A stretch of DNA of 33,605 bases, from positions 1-33,605 of the forward strand of contig QZKV01000004.1 of the NCBI GenBank assembly GCA_003599575.1, given 5' to 3'. The DNA is from Desulfobacteraceae bacterium. Its GTDB lineage: Bacteria; Desulfobacterota; Desulfobacteria; Desulfobacterales; Desulfosarcinaceae. Below the pieces are notes generated by a model, which did no database searches, had not been told where the DNA came from, and worked only from the letters and a program-made list of their open reading frames with translations. Of this stretch, positions 16,934 to 24,942 are shown in pieces (the first letter of the stretch is position 1; each line of letters begins with the position of its first letter). Made by a program: the position numbers and the translations under genes.

Positions 16934-17013
16934 CTTTGAAAAAGGGGGGCGGGGGGGATTTAGCTGAATTCGAGCCATTTAAAATCCCCCTAAAATCCCC
17001 TTTTCAAAGGGGG
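16930..17013. repeat. Large inverted repeat of the CCCCCTTTGAAAAAGGGGG family
   Basis: The left arm starts CCCCCTTTGAAAAAGGGG at 16930 and continues with a G-run and ATTT. The right arm ends CCCCTTTTCAAAGGGGG at 17013 and is close to its reverse complement. Each arm also contains its own small hairpin. The element resembles the hairpins at the ends of the repeat array inside the importer operon, so it is a dispersed family in this genome. Confidence 0.75.
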
Positions 17014-17056
17014 ACTTTATGCATTGGGACTTTAAGTCGTTTGGATTGAGCGCGGG

Positions 17057-17085
17057 AAAAAAAGCCGCCGGGTTTTACCGGCGGC
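17057..17085 (-). terminator. Rho-independent terminator of the VWA/OmpA gene
   Basis: GCCGCCGG (17064-17071) and CCGGCGGC (17078-17085) form a perfect 8-bp stem with a six-base loop. On the minus strand it is followed by a run of seven T (17063-17057). It lies 24 bp after the stop of the leftward gene. Confidence 0.9.
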
Positions 17086-17108
17086 GGCATAAACGGACTC
17101 CTCTGCTT

Positions 17109-19163
17109 CTATTGCTTCTGCAGATACTCCAGCGTCACGGTGACCGTGCGGTTCAATGAGCGGCCTTCGGGCAGGCTGTTGTCATACAGCGGCGCATGGG
17201 GCCCCACGCCCGAGACATACAGTCGATCCGCCGCGCTTGCGGTTGCGCCGGCCATGACCTGCCGCACGGCCTGCGAGCGTCTTTCGGAAAGTTTCACATT
17301 GTAGGCCTCTTCGCCGATGCTGTCGGTATGCCCTACGATGGCCACCATGGCATCGGGCACTTCGTTCATGCGGGCGATGATCCGCTGGGCGATCACCTGG
17401 TTGCGCGACTGGATGGCTGCGCTGTCATAGTCGAAGAGGATCAAGGCATACTGCTCCTTGACTTTGTATCCCTGGATCTGGGCCGTCTGCTCGGTGCGCT
17501 GTATAAAATTGACCGGCAAGGCGGCGCTCTCCCCGGTGTCAAATGCATTGGCTTCATTATCCGCGGCCAGCATGCGCGCGCACACCGAGCCGCAGGAGGC
17601 TATCTCTTCCAGCAAAGCATTTTCCAGGGGAATGGTCCATTCGGCCGGCAGCGCTCCCCGGCCCTGCATGACTTTGACTTCCCTGCCGCCGCACAGCAGC
17701 TTGAGCTGCCAATCGGCGATCTCGGTTTCGGATTGGATCTCGGGCACGATGCGCAATTGACCTGTATCGCAGACCTTCTGGACATAGGCGCTGTTGACCG
17801 TATCCATGATCGCGGCATCTTCGGAATAAATCTCCACGCGCTGGTTCTCGGCCTGGCCTTCGGGGGTGCGGTTGGCGCTCGGCGCAGCGGGCAGATCGCG
17901 ATGTTCGATGGTCATGCGCTGCGGATCGATGCCCCAAACGTAGCGCAGATAGGCGCGCACGGCTTCCGCGCGGCTGCGCGACAGATCGGAGCGCCCTTTT
18001 TCCACGCCCGTATCCGAGTTGCAGCCCACCAGCCGGATGGTCGCCGCGGAATGGACCTGGAGCCTTCGGCCGATGACGTTCAGTACATGGCAGTACTTTT
18101 CCATGGCGCCTTTGAGATTCTTCTCATCAAAACCCCCCGTGAGATTTTGATTCTCGAACAGCCGGTAGCGGTCGGACAATTCGCTCTGTCCGGTTGCAAA
18201 GTAAATGTGATTGAGCAATGGGGCGCTGTCGATGGTGGTCACCTCTTCGATGGTCAGCTGGCGCGAAGCAAAAGCCAGAGCGCCGCTGGGAGGCGCAAGA
18301 AAACGGTACGCCACCACATAACGGTGCAGCAAAATGGATGAAAAGGCTTCAAACACCGGCAACAGCTCGGTCGCGGCGGCCGCCTTCCAGGTGCGGCCGC
18401 CGTGGCTGGTTGAAAAGTCTTTTAAAAATGGATTCATGTCGGCCTGGGGCATATAGTCCACGGCAAAAACCGATAAGCCGGTAATCTCCTCGGCAATCTT
18501 TTTCACATCATTTTGGTTCACGCTGGAATTGATATCCTCGCCGTCGGAGAAGACCACCAGAAATTTATTGCTGTTGGCAGGCATATTGCGCGCCAGATCC
18601 AGCCCGACCGTTATGGCGTCGTGCAGATAGGTGCCTTCGGTCAGACCGCGCTCCAGGTTCTCTTTCAGGAACCCGCGCAGGCGGCCGACATCGTTGGTCT
18701 GCAGAACTTTGGCGCGCAGGGACCGGCCGTCGACGGCGATGGTGTCACGCTCGTCAAATACGATCGCCGACACGGTGTCGATTGGGCGCAGTGTGCGGTA
18801 AAACGCCTCCAAGGCGGTCGAAAGCGGCGCGATGGCTTTGCGGTGCTGCATCGATGCGGAATTGTCCACCACCAGAACAATGTTGAGGGCGACCTCCTTG
18901 CTTGTCTCAAGGGGTTCCACCGAGAGGATTTTGGCGGTTTTCAGACCCCGGCGGATGGAAAAGTGTTCGTGGTTCAGGCCCAGCAAAGGCTTTTCCTGCG
19001 CATCGATCACCGATACCAGCAGCCTGCCTTCCTCCAACGTTTGGTACGTCAATCGGGCGGCGTTTGGGGGGCCGCCGACATGAAGTTCTTCCGGCGCCGC
19101 AAGGGCAAGGGGCGCTGAAGCCGTCAGCCAAAGCATAATGGGTAAAAGGATTGCCTTTTTCAT
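17109..19163 (-). CDS. Secreted VWA protein with two OmpA-like domains
   Basis: A 684-residue exported protein. A Sec signal peptide (residues 1-22, ending ALA) leads to a von Willebrand A domain (about 92-290) with an intact MIDAS: DNSAS at 100-104, a threonine near 178 and SDGED at 206-210. An OmpA-like domain follows at about 320-448 (YFATGQSELS, LSRSRAEAVRAYL, ENQRVEI), then a spacer with four cysteines, then a second OmpA-like domain at about 572-680 (FDYDSAAI, GHTDSIGEEAYNVKLSERRSQAV). OmpA domains bind peptidoglycan. The ATG at 19163 is favoured, six bases after GGAG; an adjacent ATG at 19166 is also possible. Residues encoded further upstream look like translated repeat. It is probably a periplasmic or outer-membrane-linked adhesion or scaffold protein. 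Confidence 0.88.
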   Translation of the reverse strand: MKKAILLPIMLWLTASAPLALAAPEELHVGGPPNAARLTYQTLEEGRLLVSVIDAQEKPLLGLNHEHFSIRRGLKTAKILSVEPLETSKEVALNIVLVVDNSASMQHRKAIAPLSTALEAFYRTLRPIDTVSAIVFDERDTIAVDGRSLRAKVLQTNDVGRLRGFLKENLERGLTEGTYLHDAITVGLDLARNMPANSNKFLVVFSDGEDINSSVNQNDVKKIAEEITGLSVFAVDYMPQADMNPFLKDFSTSHGGRTWKAAAATELLPVFEAFSSILLHRYVVAYRFLAPPSGALAFASRQLTIEEVTTIDSAPLLNHIYFATGQSELSDRYRLFENQNLTGGFDEKNLKGAMEKYCHVLNVIGRRLQVHSAATIRLVGCNSDTGVEKGRSDLSRSRAEAVRAYLRYVWGIDPQRMTIEHRDLPAAPSANRTPEGQAENQRVEIYSEDAAIMDTVNSAYVQKVCDTGQLRIVPEIQSETEIADWQLKLLCGGREVKVMQGRGALPAEWTIPLENALLEEIASCGSVCARMLAADNEANAFDTGESAALPVNFIQRTEQTAQIQGYKVKEQYALILFDYDSAAIQSRNQVIAQRIIARMNEVPDAMVAIVGHTDSIGEEAYNVKLSERRSQAVRQVMAGATASAADRLYVSGVGPHAPLYDNSLPEGRSLNRTVTVTLEYLQKQ

Positions 19164-19525
19164 CATATTCTCCCCTTTGGGTTGTTTCGGCCCGCGACAA
19201 GTCGCATCGCTACGCTCGCGGGTCATTCCGCAGGGGTTGAAGCAATGGACATACCACTTGATGTATGTGCATGAAATAACATGAATTAGCTCTGGAAAAG
19301 GACATGCCGGGCAGGCCCGCCGGTTACTTTTCTTGCACCTGAACGGGTAAAATTCCCGCCCGCCCATGGGAAGTCTGCCTATACGGAGAAGCTTCGCTGA
19401 GCCCAAACTTCGGCTTGAAAGTGGTTCTAAAACGGATAGGCAAGCTGATGAGGTGTAACCTTACGACTGCGGCAACCGTCTTAGTTTTTGTCCACATACA
19501 CATCAATTAAAAAGGAGGTTGCATT
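19164..19525. other. Divergent intergenic region with a possible structured element
   Basis: About 360 bp between the leftward VWA/OmpA gene and the rightward AhpD-like gene, with no supported gene. A folded unit is suggested at 19376-19442: TGCCTAT and ATAGGCA close a 67-nt segment that contains GAAGCTTC and an AGCC/GGCT stem. G/C-rich pairing also occurs near 19303-19322. The layout recalls a small multibranched RNA or a decayed tRNA-like element, but no normal anticodon or T arm can be drawn, and I do not assign a class. Confidence 0.35.
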
Positions 19526-19777
19526 ATGGATCCAAAAACGCAAGTGATGGTTGCGATGGGCGCCGCGATCGGTGCCAACTGCATTCCCTGTTTCGATCAT
19601 CTATATGCCAAGGGCCGTGAGGTGCGTTTGAGCGAAGCGGAGATCGAGCAGGTAGTCGAAGTGGCTTTCAAAGTCAAAAACGGCGCCGGCCTGTTTCTCA
19701 AGAAAGCGATCGGCGATGTGACCAAGGTAACGGCCGATATGGCGGAGGGATGCGGCGGCAATGGCTGTTCGTGTTGA
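19526..19777 (+). CDS. AhpD-like / carboxymuconolactone decarboxylase family small protein
   Basis: An 83-residue protein with the core of the CMD/AhpD fold: ANCIPCFDHLYAKGRE gives a CxxC redox pair (C19, C22) and a histidine at 25, as in AhpD-type peroxidase partners. The C terminus is cysteine-rich (EGCGGNGCSC), which is unusual and could bind metal. AAGGAGG precedes ATG by eight bases. It overlaps the start of the ECF sigma factor gene by 17 bp, so the two are almost certainly cotranscribed. A thiol redox or sensing role connected to the sigma factor is a reasonable inference, not shown by sequence alone. Confidence 0.8.
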   Translation: MDPKTQVMVAMGAAIGANCIPCFDHLYAKGREVRLSEAEIEQVVEVAFKVKNGAGLFLKKAIGDVTKVTADMAEGCGGNGCSC

Positions 19778-20375
19778 AATCCGGACGGGCGCGGAAGGTT
19801 CATTTCTGGACCTTTGCGATGCGTATCACGACGGCGTGCGCCGTTTCATCCAAACCATGGTAAAGGACGCATGGACGGCCGACGACCTTACCCAGGAGAC
19901 CTTCCTGCGCGTGCTCAACAAGATCGGCTCGCTGGAAGAGCCCTCCAAACTGCGCGCCTGGATCTACAGCATCGCTATAAATCTGTGCCGCGACCATTTC
20001 CGCACCAGGTCCGCCCGCCCGCGCGAGGAGGCGGTCCGCGGGTCGACGGAATTGCTGGAGAAATTGCCGGCGCCCTGTTCGACCGAGGCGAAGCTGGCCG
20101 GCCACCAGATGAACGCCTGTGTCCATCGCAAGATTGCAATGCTGCCGGAGGGCCTGCGCACGGTATTGTGCTTGTTCGACGTGAACGGTTTTTCACACAG
20201 CGAAATTGCGCAGGTCCTCGGCATATCAGTGGAAAACGTCAAGGTGCGGCTGCACCGCGCCCGGAAAGGACTCAAGCGGATCCTGGAAACGCACTGCACC
20301 TTTGAAAAGGACGACCGTAATGTGCTGGTCTGTGAACCGCTGAAGCACTTGGCTGGGGATCGCCCTGCCGACTAA
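19761..20375 (+). CDS. ECF-type RNA polymerase sigma factor
   Basis: A 204-residue sigma-70 family protein with only regions 2 and 4. Region 2 includes AWTADDLTQETFLRVLNKI and LRAWIYSIAINLCRDHFR (about 38-80). Region 4 includes LPEGLRTVLCLFDVNGFSHSEIAQVLGIS and VKVRLHRARKGLKRIL (about 129-175). A short tail after region 4 carries two cysteines (HCTF and VLVCEPL), possibly a metal or redox site. No anti-sigma gene follows. Instead the AhpD-like gene lies just upstream and overlaps it. This differs from ECF41-type factors, which have a long SnoaL-like C-terminal domain that is absent here. Confidence 0.9.
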   Translation: MAVRVEIRTGAEGSFLDLCDAYHDGVRRFIQTMVKDAWTADDLTQETFLRVLNKIGSLEEPSKLRAWIYSIAINLCRDHFRTRSARPREEAVRGSTELLEKLPAPCSTEAKLAGHQMNACVHRKIAMLPEGLRTVLCLFDVNGFSHSEIAQVLGISVENVKVRLHRARKGLKRILETHCTFEKDDRNVLVCEPLKHLAGDRPAD

Positions 20376-20443
20376 GTACACATATCCTGAATATTATGAC
20401 TATTCGGGGTCGGGGTCGGTATCGGGGTCGCAATCGAATTCGA
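20374..20443. repeat. Dispersed intergenic repeat, copy 1 (AAGTACACATAT...CGGGGTCGG type)
   Basis: Begins inside the sigma factor stop codon region with AAGTACACATATCC, continues with ATTCGGGGTCGGGGTCGG and TATCGGGGTCGCAATCG, and ends near AATTCGA. Two further copies, at 25091 and 27017, have the same order and orientation. This copy lacks most of the right-hand inverted half. Confidence 0.8.
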
Positions 20444-20537
20444 GTTGATTGAAGAGTTCGTAAAAGGTTCCCCAATCGCACTGCCGGACTTGCTACGGCA
20501 TCCAGAAGACCTTGTAAGGCTCCAAACCGCCGTTCGG

Positions 20538-21956
20538 TCATTGTTCCGGTATCAGGATCATGGCCGTATAGGCATCCAGGTGCATCTTCAACTCGCCGGC
20601 CCCGTCTGCCGAAAGGCGCATACGTGTTCCGCTCAACGCATCTTTTAAAGCGCTTCCGGAAATCAATTCGACAATATCCTTGGGCGGATAGAGGGTCACC
20701 ATTTCAGGAAAAAGATCAAAATTGAGCAGGACCAGAGCCCAGTTATGCCGGTCGGCGATGCGGATGAAGGCATACGCCGATGAACCGCCCCGGGGCGGCA
20801 GCGGAATGAAATCCCCTGAGTGAATGGCCGGCAATGCTTCTCTCAGGCCGGCCAGCCGACGGTACAATTGGCGCAGGTTGTGCTTGTCTTCCCACGCAAT
20901 CGGCGGCGGGTCTTCGTACGGTTCGTATTCAGCCCCGATCTCATCTCCGGTGTAGACCAGCGGCACGCCAGGCACCGTATGCTGCAGAACCGCCGCGACC
21001 CGGGTGACGTCAAGGCCGTAGCGTGTGATGAAGCGCAATCCGGTATCGTTGTTGTTCAGGAAGCGCAGAACGGCCCGGGGCGCATATTGATTTTTGGTGA
21101 GCGCTTCATGAATCAGCGACCCGGCCCGGTGCACTCGCTCGAACACCGGTTTCCAGGCCCAATGGCCCAACTCTTCCGTCCAGTCGTAGGCCAGATCGAA
21201 GCCGTTGCGGATATAAAAGGGATCCCTTGCGCCGGCTTCGGCCACCATGATCACGCCTGGATCGATCGCTCTCAACTCGCGGATAAGCGGGTGCCACACC
21301 TGCGGCGCCCGCTGGCGGATGCCCCAGGCCGCATCTGCGCGGTAGCCATCGATGCCGGCGACATGGATCCAGTACTTGAAGGCGCGCGTCATCATGGAGA
21401 TCACTTCGGGATGGTCGTAATTCAAATTGGGAAGGCCCACCCAGTCAAAGTAATGGGTGATCTGTCCCGCGTTGTCCCGATCGTAGAAGTCGTAATGGAC
21501 GGAAGCCTTACCGTTCTTCTGAACATCCTGATAAAACGGGTGCGCGGTGGAGGTGTGATTGGGAACGAAATCCATCATCACTTTGATCCCCCGCCGTTCC
21601 GCTTCGCCGACAAGCTGCTTGAGATCCTCCACATTGCCGAAATCCGGACGCAGGTTGAAATAATCCGTGATGGAGTAACTGATGCTGCTGGGATCATCGG
21701 TCGCATTGATGGGGGAGAGCAAAATGATATCCACCCCCAGTTCCTGCAGATAATCCAGCCGTGCGGTCACGTCTTGAAGGGGCTTGTGGCCGAAGAGCGG
21801 TGGAACAACGCCATACATGACTGCTCCGGGCTTGACCGTATCGGGCGGTGCCAGGCCCGTGGGAAGGTGAGCGCAGCCCAGAAGCCACAAGGCCAGCAAC
21901 ACAGCGGCCCATGCCGCCCGGTGAGTGTTGTTAGAAGGGAAAAATGTTGGGTTCAT
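20538..21956 (-). CDS. GH13 alpha-amylase family lipoprotein
   Basis: A 472-residue glycoside hydrolase with a lipoprotein signal peptide; the lipobox is LLGC with the acylated cysteine at C28. The (beta/alpha)8 barrel motifs are present: DFVPNH (129-134), GYRADAAW with nucleophile D208, VAEAG with acid/base E240, and LNNNDT with D304, where the usual His-Asp is Asn-Asp. It would cleave or transfer alpha-glucosyl bonds at the cell surface or in the periplasm; the exact substrate is open. The start has no recognisable ribosome binding site because a 9-bp tandem repeat lies directly upstream. The nearest leftward gene upstream is the patatin-like gene, 602 bp away. Confidence 0.88.
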   Translation of the reverse strand: MNPTFFPSNNTHRAAWAAVLLALWLLGCAHLPTGLAPPDTVKPGAVMYGVVPPLFGHKPLQDVTARLDYLQELGVDIILLSPINATDDPSSISYSITDYFNLRPDFGNVEDLKQLVGEAERRGIKVMMDFVPNHTSTAHPFYQDVQKNGKASVHYDFYDRDNAGQITHYFDWVGLPNLNYDHPEVISMMTRAFKYWIHVAGIDGYRADAAWGIRQRAPQVWHPLIRELRAIDPGVIMVAEAGARDPFYIRNGFDLAYDWTEELGHWAWKPVFERVHRAGSLIHEALTKNQYAPRAVLRFLNNNDTGLRFITRYGLDVTRVAAVLQHTVPGVPLVYTGDEIGAEYEPYEDPPPIAWEDKHNLRQLYRRLAGLREALPAIHSGDFIPLPPRGGSSAYAFIRIADRHNWALVLLNFDLFPEMVTLYPPKDIVELISGSALKDALSGTRMRLSADGAGELKMHLDAYTAMILIPEQ

Positions 21957-21964
21957 CGGTTATC

Positions 21965-22018
21965 GGGTTTGTTGGGTTTATTGGGTTTGTTGGGTTTGTT
22001 GGGTTTGTTGGGTTCATT
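21965..22018. repeat. Six tandem copies of a 9-bp unit (GGGTTTGTT) before the GH13 start
   Basis: Units begin at 21965, 21974, 21983, 21992, 22001 and 22010; four are identical, one has GGGTTTATT and the last GGGTTCATT. The tract ends eight bases from the leftward GH13 start codon, where its 5' untranslated leader or ribosome binding site should be. Change in copy number could alter expression. Confidence 0.9.
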
Positions 22019-22050
22019 TCCCATTCCCAAGCTCCAGCTCCCTCGCTTCC

Positions 22051-22605
22051 CTCGTTCCCAAGCTCCGGCTTGGGAACGCGTCGCGATGATCGTTCGCAGC
22101 AGCGTTTCTCTCCCCCACGCTCCTGCGTGGGGCAACGCAGCTCAGCAGCAGTCAGGGGCAGGGCTTGCCTGTGGACCCAAATGAATCACTTCTGCCACGG
22201 CAAAGGCCTCACCAGTTCCCGGATGCGGCCCGCTCCCCTCGTTCCCAAGCTCCAGCTTGGGAACGCGTCGCGATGATCGTTCGCAGCAGCGTTTCTCTCC
22301 CCCACGCTCCTGCGTGGGGCAAGCAGCTCAACAGCAGTCAGGCGCAGGGCTTGCCTGTGTACCCAAATGAATCGCTTCTGCCACGGCAAAGGCCTCACCA
22401 GTTCCCGGATGCGGCCCGCTTCCCTCGTTCCCAAGCTCCGGCTTGGGAACGCGTCGCGGTGATCGTTCGCAGCAGCGTTTCTCTCCCCCACGCTCCTGCG
22501 TGGGGCAACGCAGCTCAACAGCAGTCAGGCGCAGGGCTTGCCTGTGTACCCAAATGAATCACTTCTGCCACGGCAAAGGCCTCACCAGTTCCCGGATGCG
22601 GCCCG
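22051..22605. repeat. Three tandem ~186-bp copies carrying hairpins and the 3' end of the patatin gene
   Basis: Copies lie at 22051-22237, 22238-22423 and 22424-22605. Each has a TTCCCAAGC/GCTTGGGAA hairpin, a CCCCACGC/GCGTGGGG hairpin, a spacer, and a block identical or nearly so to the last 14 codons of the patatin-like gene. Only the third copy is joined to the gene. In the middle copy the stop codon has changed from TGA to CGA on the gene strand. The whole interval 21957-22558 holds no other gene. Confidence 0.92.
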
Positions 22606-23662
22606 ATTGCACCGCTTCGAAGAATTCTTCGCCAAGCCGCTCACTCGCCTCTACGGCTGTCCGCCAATAGGCAATCCGTTCGCCGTCGCGCTTGAAAAAA
22701 AGCGCGAAATCGTTGCGGTCGGGGATCTTGGCATAAGGAAGGGCCTGGACGAATTCGCGCGAAGGGCTGACCAGCACCAGGTTTTGGGTGCGTTCGGAGC
22801 GAGGCGTGCGCCAGGTCAGGTGCTTGTCAAGCCAGCCTGGTACGATGCGGTCGGTGTAGTGCGGGTATAGAACCAGATGGTGGTCGTCTGCGCCCAGATA
22901 GTCGATATCGATATGGTAGTCGACGATGCCGCCGTCGAGGTAGATGCCCGCTTTGGCGCCTGGGATATCGGGGATGCCCTGCATGACCAGGGGGATCGAT
23001 CCGGACGCAATGGTCGCCTGGAGCAGGTTGGCCGGCGTCAGCAGGGTCTTTTGCGTCGGAAAGTCGTTCATTCCCAGGAACGGCGGGATGTCTCTGCCGT
23101 CGTAAAACAGGCTGCGCTCGAAGAAATACTTCAGCCATTTGCGCCGCGCCAGGTTGGCCAGCGCCGCCCCGGTCAGGCCGAGGCCCTGGACGACTTTGCG
23201 CCCGGACTGGATCAGGTGGCGGCTGCGCACGGTCAAGACGCTCATGCGGTAGAAGGCATGGCTCAGGGCCTCTCCGGGCGAATGATCCGCAAGCAGGTGG
23301 CGCAGGATGCACCAGGTCTGCCCGGTGACTTCCGCAGTGCTGGGTTTGTGCTCATAGCGCTGCTCAATGTAGCCCTCCCTGAATCGATCCAGGGCCCCGT
23401 CCCCCAGCACAGCACACAGAAAGCGCCAGGCGCCGATGGATGCGCCGATCAAAAAAAGGGGTTTTGTTCTGTGGGCAAAAAAGAGGGGCCAGCGCCGGTC
23501 CAGACCGTGCAGCACCAGCCATTTTGGTCCGCCGGCCGCGCCGGCCACGATTCGAACGCGGTCCGGGCGAAGCCCCTCATCGCGGATGATGCCGCGTGCT
23601 TTTTCCCCGGCGTAAATGCACAGCGCCGGTGCCGCTCGTTTTGCCTGCATGCCGCTCGTCAT
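22559..23662 (-). CDS. Patatin-like phospholipase family protein
   Basis: A 367-residue protein with the patatin catalytic layout: an oxyanion-hole-like glycine segment GAAGGPKW (41-48), the nucleophile motif GASIG with S75, and the dyad aspartate in LDGG (D243), preceded by ASGSIP. These point to a cytoplasmic acyl hydrolase acting on lipids or acyl esters. No signal peptide is seen. ATG 23662 and an in-frame ATG at 23650 are both possible; neither has a clear ribosome binding site. The last codons are part of the tandem repeat downstream. It follows ackA by 77 bp in the same direction, but a shared role is doubtful. Confidence 0.85.
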   Translation of the reverse strand: MTSGMQAKRAAPALCIYAGEKARGIIRDEGLRPDRVRIVAGAAGGPKWLVLHGLDRRWPLFFAHRTKPLFLIGASIGAWRFLCAVLGDGALDRFREGYIEQRYEHKPSTAEVTGQTWCILRHLLADHSPGEALSHAFYRMSVLTVRSRHLIQSGRKVVQGLGLTGAALANLARRKWLKYFFERSLFYDGRDIPPFLGMNDFPTQKTLLTPANLLQATIASGSIPLVMQGIPDIPGAKAGIYLDGGIVDYHIDIDYLGADDHHLVLYPHYTDRIVPGWLDKHLTWRTPRSERTQNLVLVSPSREFVQALPYAKIPDRNDFALFFKRDGERIAYWRTAVEASERLGEEFFEAVQSGRIRELVRPLPWQK

Positions 23663-23739
23663 GGGAGAAATTATCTATCGCCCCTCGTCTATCCGGTCAA
23701 GAGCGATGCATTGATTCTCATGACCCGGGAAGGACTTTC

Positions 23740-24942
23740 TTATGATTCGCGTCCAGGCCGTTCAAGATTATAGGCCTGCCGGGCGATCATGCATTCTTCA
23801 TTGGTGGGGATGACCAGGACTTTGATGCGGCTGTGCGCCGCAGAGATCAGCCCGGAGCGTCCGTCCAGCATGGATTGATTGGCCTGTGCATCCATGATCA
23901 GGCCCAGTTCTTCGAGGCCGCCCAATACCATCTGGCGGATTTTAGCCGCGTTTTCCCCCACGCCGCCGGTAAAGACCAGGGCATCCGCTCCGCCCAGGGC
24001 AAAGGTGTAGGCGCCGACGTATTTGCGCAAGGTGTGCACGTACATCTCTATCGCCAGGCCGGCATCGGCATGGCCGCGCGCGCGGGCTTGCATGATGGTG
24101 CGCAGATCCCTTCCGAGGCCGCTGATGGCGGCCAGGCCGCTGCGGGTGTTGAGAATTTCCACCATCTGATCCAGTGTCATACCGGTGCGGTGCTGCACGT
24201 GCCGCAGCACGGCGGGGTCCAGGTAGCCGGCCCGCGTGCCCATGATCAAACCCTCCAGGGGGGTGAATCCCATGGAGGTATCCAGCACGCGGCCGCGCTC
24301 AAAGGCCGTGATGCTGGCCCCGTTGCCCAGGTGGGCGCTGACGAGTTTGAGCCGATCCAGGGAAAAGCCCAGCATGTCCGCGGCACGCAGGGTCACATAC
24401 TGATGGGAGAGGCCGTGGAAGCCGAAGCGCCGCACCCCATGGTCGGTATGCCACTGCCGCGGGACCGCGTACAAATAAGATTTCGCCGGCATGCTGAAGT
24501 AAAAGGCGGTATCGAAACAGGCGACTTGAGGGACTTGGGGGAATCGTTCACGGCAAGCCTGCAGTACGGCCAGGGCCGGCGGCATGTGCAAGGGAGCCAG
24601 ATCCTGAAGGGTTTCGATCCGGCCAAAGACCGCATCGTCCACCCACGCCGGCCCGCTGAACAGATCCGCGCCATGGACCAGCCGGTGCCCTATGAGCGTG
24701 GGATTGGTCCCGGATAGATCGGCCAGACTTTTAAGCAGGAGGTCCAGGGCCCTGGTATGGTCCGGACACGCTGCGCTGCGCTGATCGTCGCGACCATCCG
24801 CCTTGCGGCAGATCAGCCGCGCCGGCGAGCCGCCTTCACCGATTCGCTCGACCATGCCCCAGGCGATTTCGTGCTCCCCGGGCATTTCGAACAGCTTGAT
24901 CTTGAGAGAGGAGCTGCCGCTGTTGAGGACAAGTATTTGCAT
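23740..24942 (-). CDS. ackA: Acetate kinase
   Basis: A 400-residue enzyme that interconverts acetyl phosphate plus ADP with acetate plus ATP. The N-terminal LNSGSSSLKIKLF (6-18), GHRLVHG (85-91), FDTAF (143-147), FGFHGLSH (173-180), MGTRAGYLDP and FTGGVGENAAKIR motifs are all present, covering substrate and nucleotide sites. The start at 24942 is chosen because family similarity begins at MQILVLNSG; the 36 codons upstream in the same frame are translated repeat (Arg-rich). It lies downstream of the xsc-like gene, whose product acetyl phosphate is its substrate, giving one ATP per sulfoacetaldehyde. No phosphotransacetylase gene is present in the window. Confidence 0.95.
   Translation of the reverse strand: MQILVLNSGSSSLKIKLFEMPGEHEIAWGMVERIGEGGSPARLICRKADGRDDQRSAACPDHTRALDLLLKSLADLSGTNPTLIGHRLVHGADLFSGPAWVDDAVFGRIETLQDLAPLHMPPALAVLQACRERFPQVPQVACFDTAFYFSMPAKSYLYAVPRQWHTDHGVRRFGFHGLSHQYVTLRAADMLGFSLDRLKLVSAHLGNGASITAFERGRVLDTSMGFTPLEGLIMGTRAGYLDPAVLRHVQHRTGMTLDQMVEILNTRSGLAAISGLGRDLRTIMQARARGHADAGLAIEMYVHTLRKYVGAYTFALGGADALVFTGGVGENAAKIRQMVLGGLEELGLIMDAQANQSMLDGRSGLISAAHSRIKVLVIPTNEECMIARQAYNLERPGRES

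Noticed and set aside
19164..19406. N-terminal extension of the VWA/OmpA protein
   Set aside because: The extra 81 codons look like translated intergenic repeat, whereas a signal peptide and GGGGAG site support the start at 19163.
19376..19442. tRNA gene
   Set aside because: There is a 7-bp closing stem, but the T arm does not pair, the anticodon loop would have eight bases and no CCA end follows.
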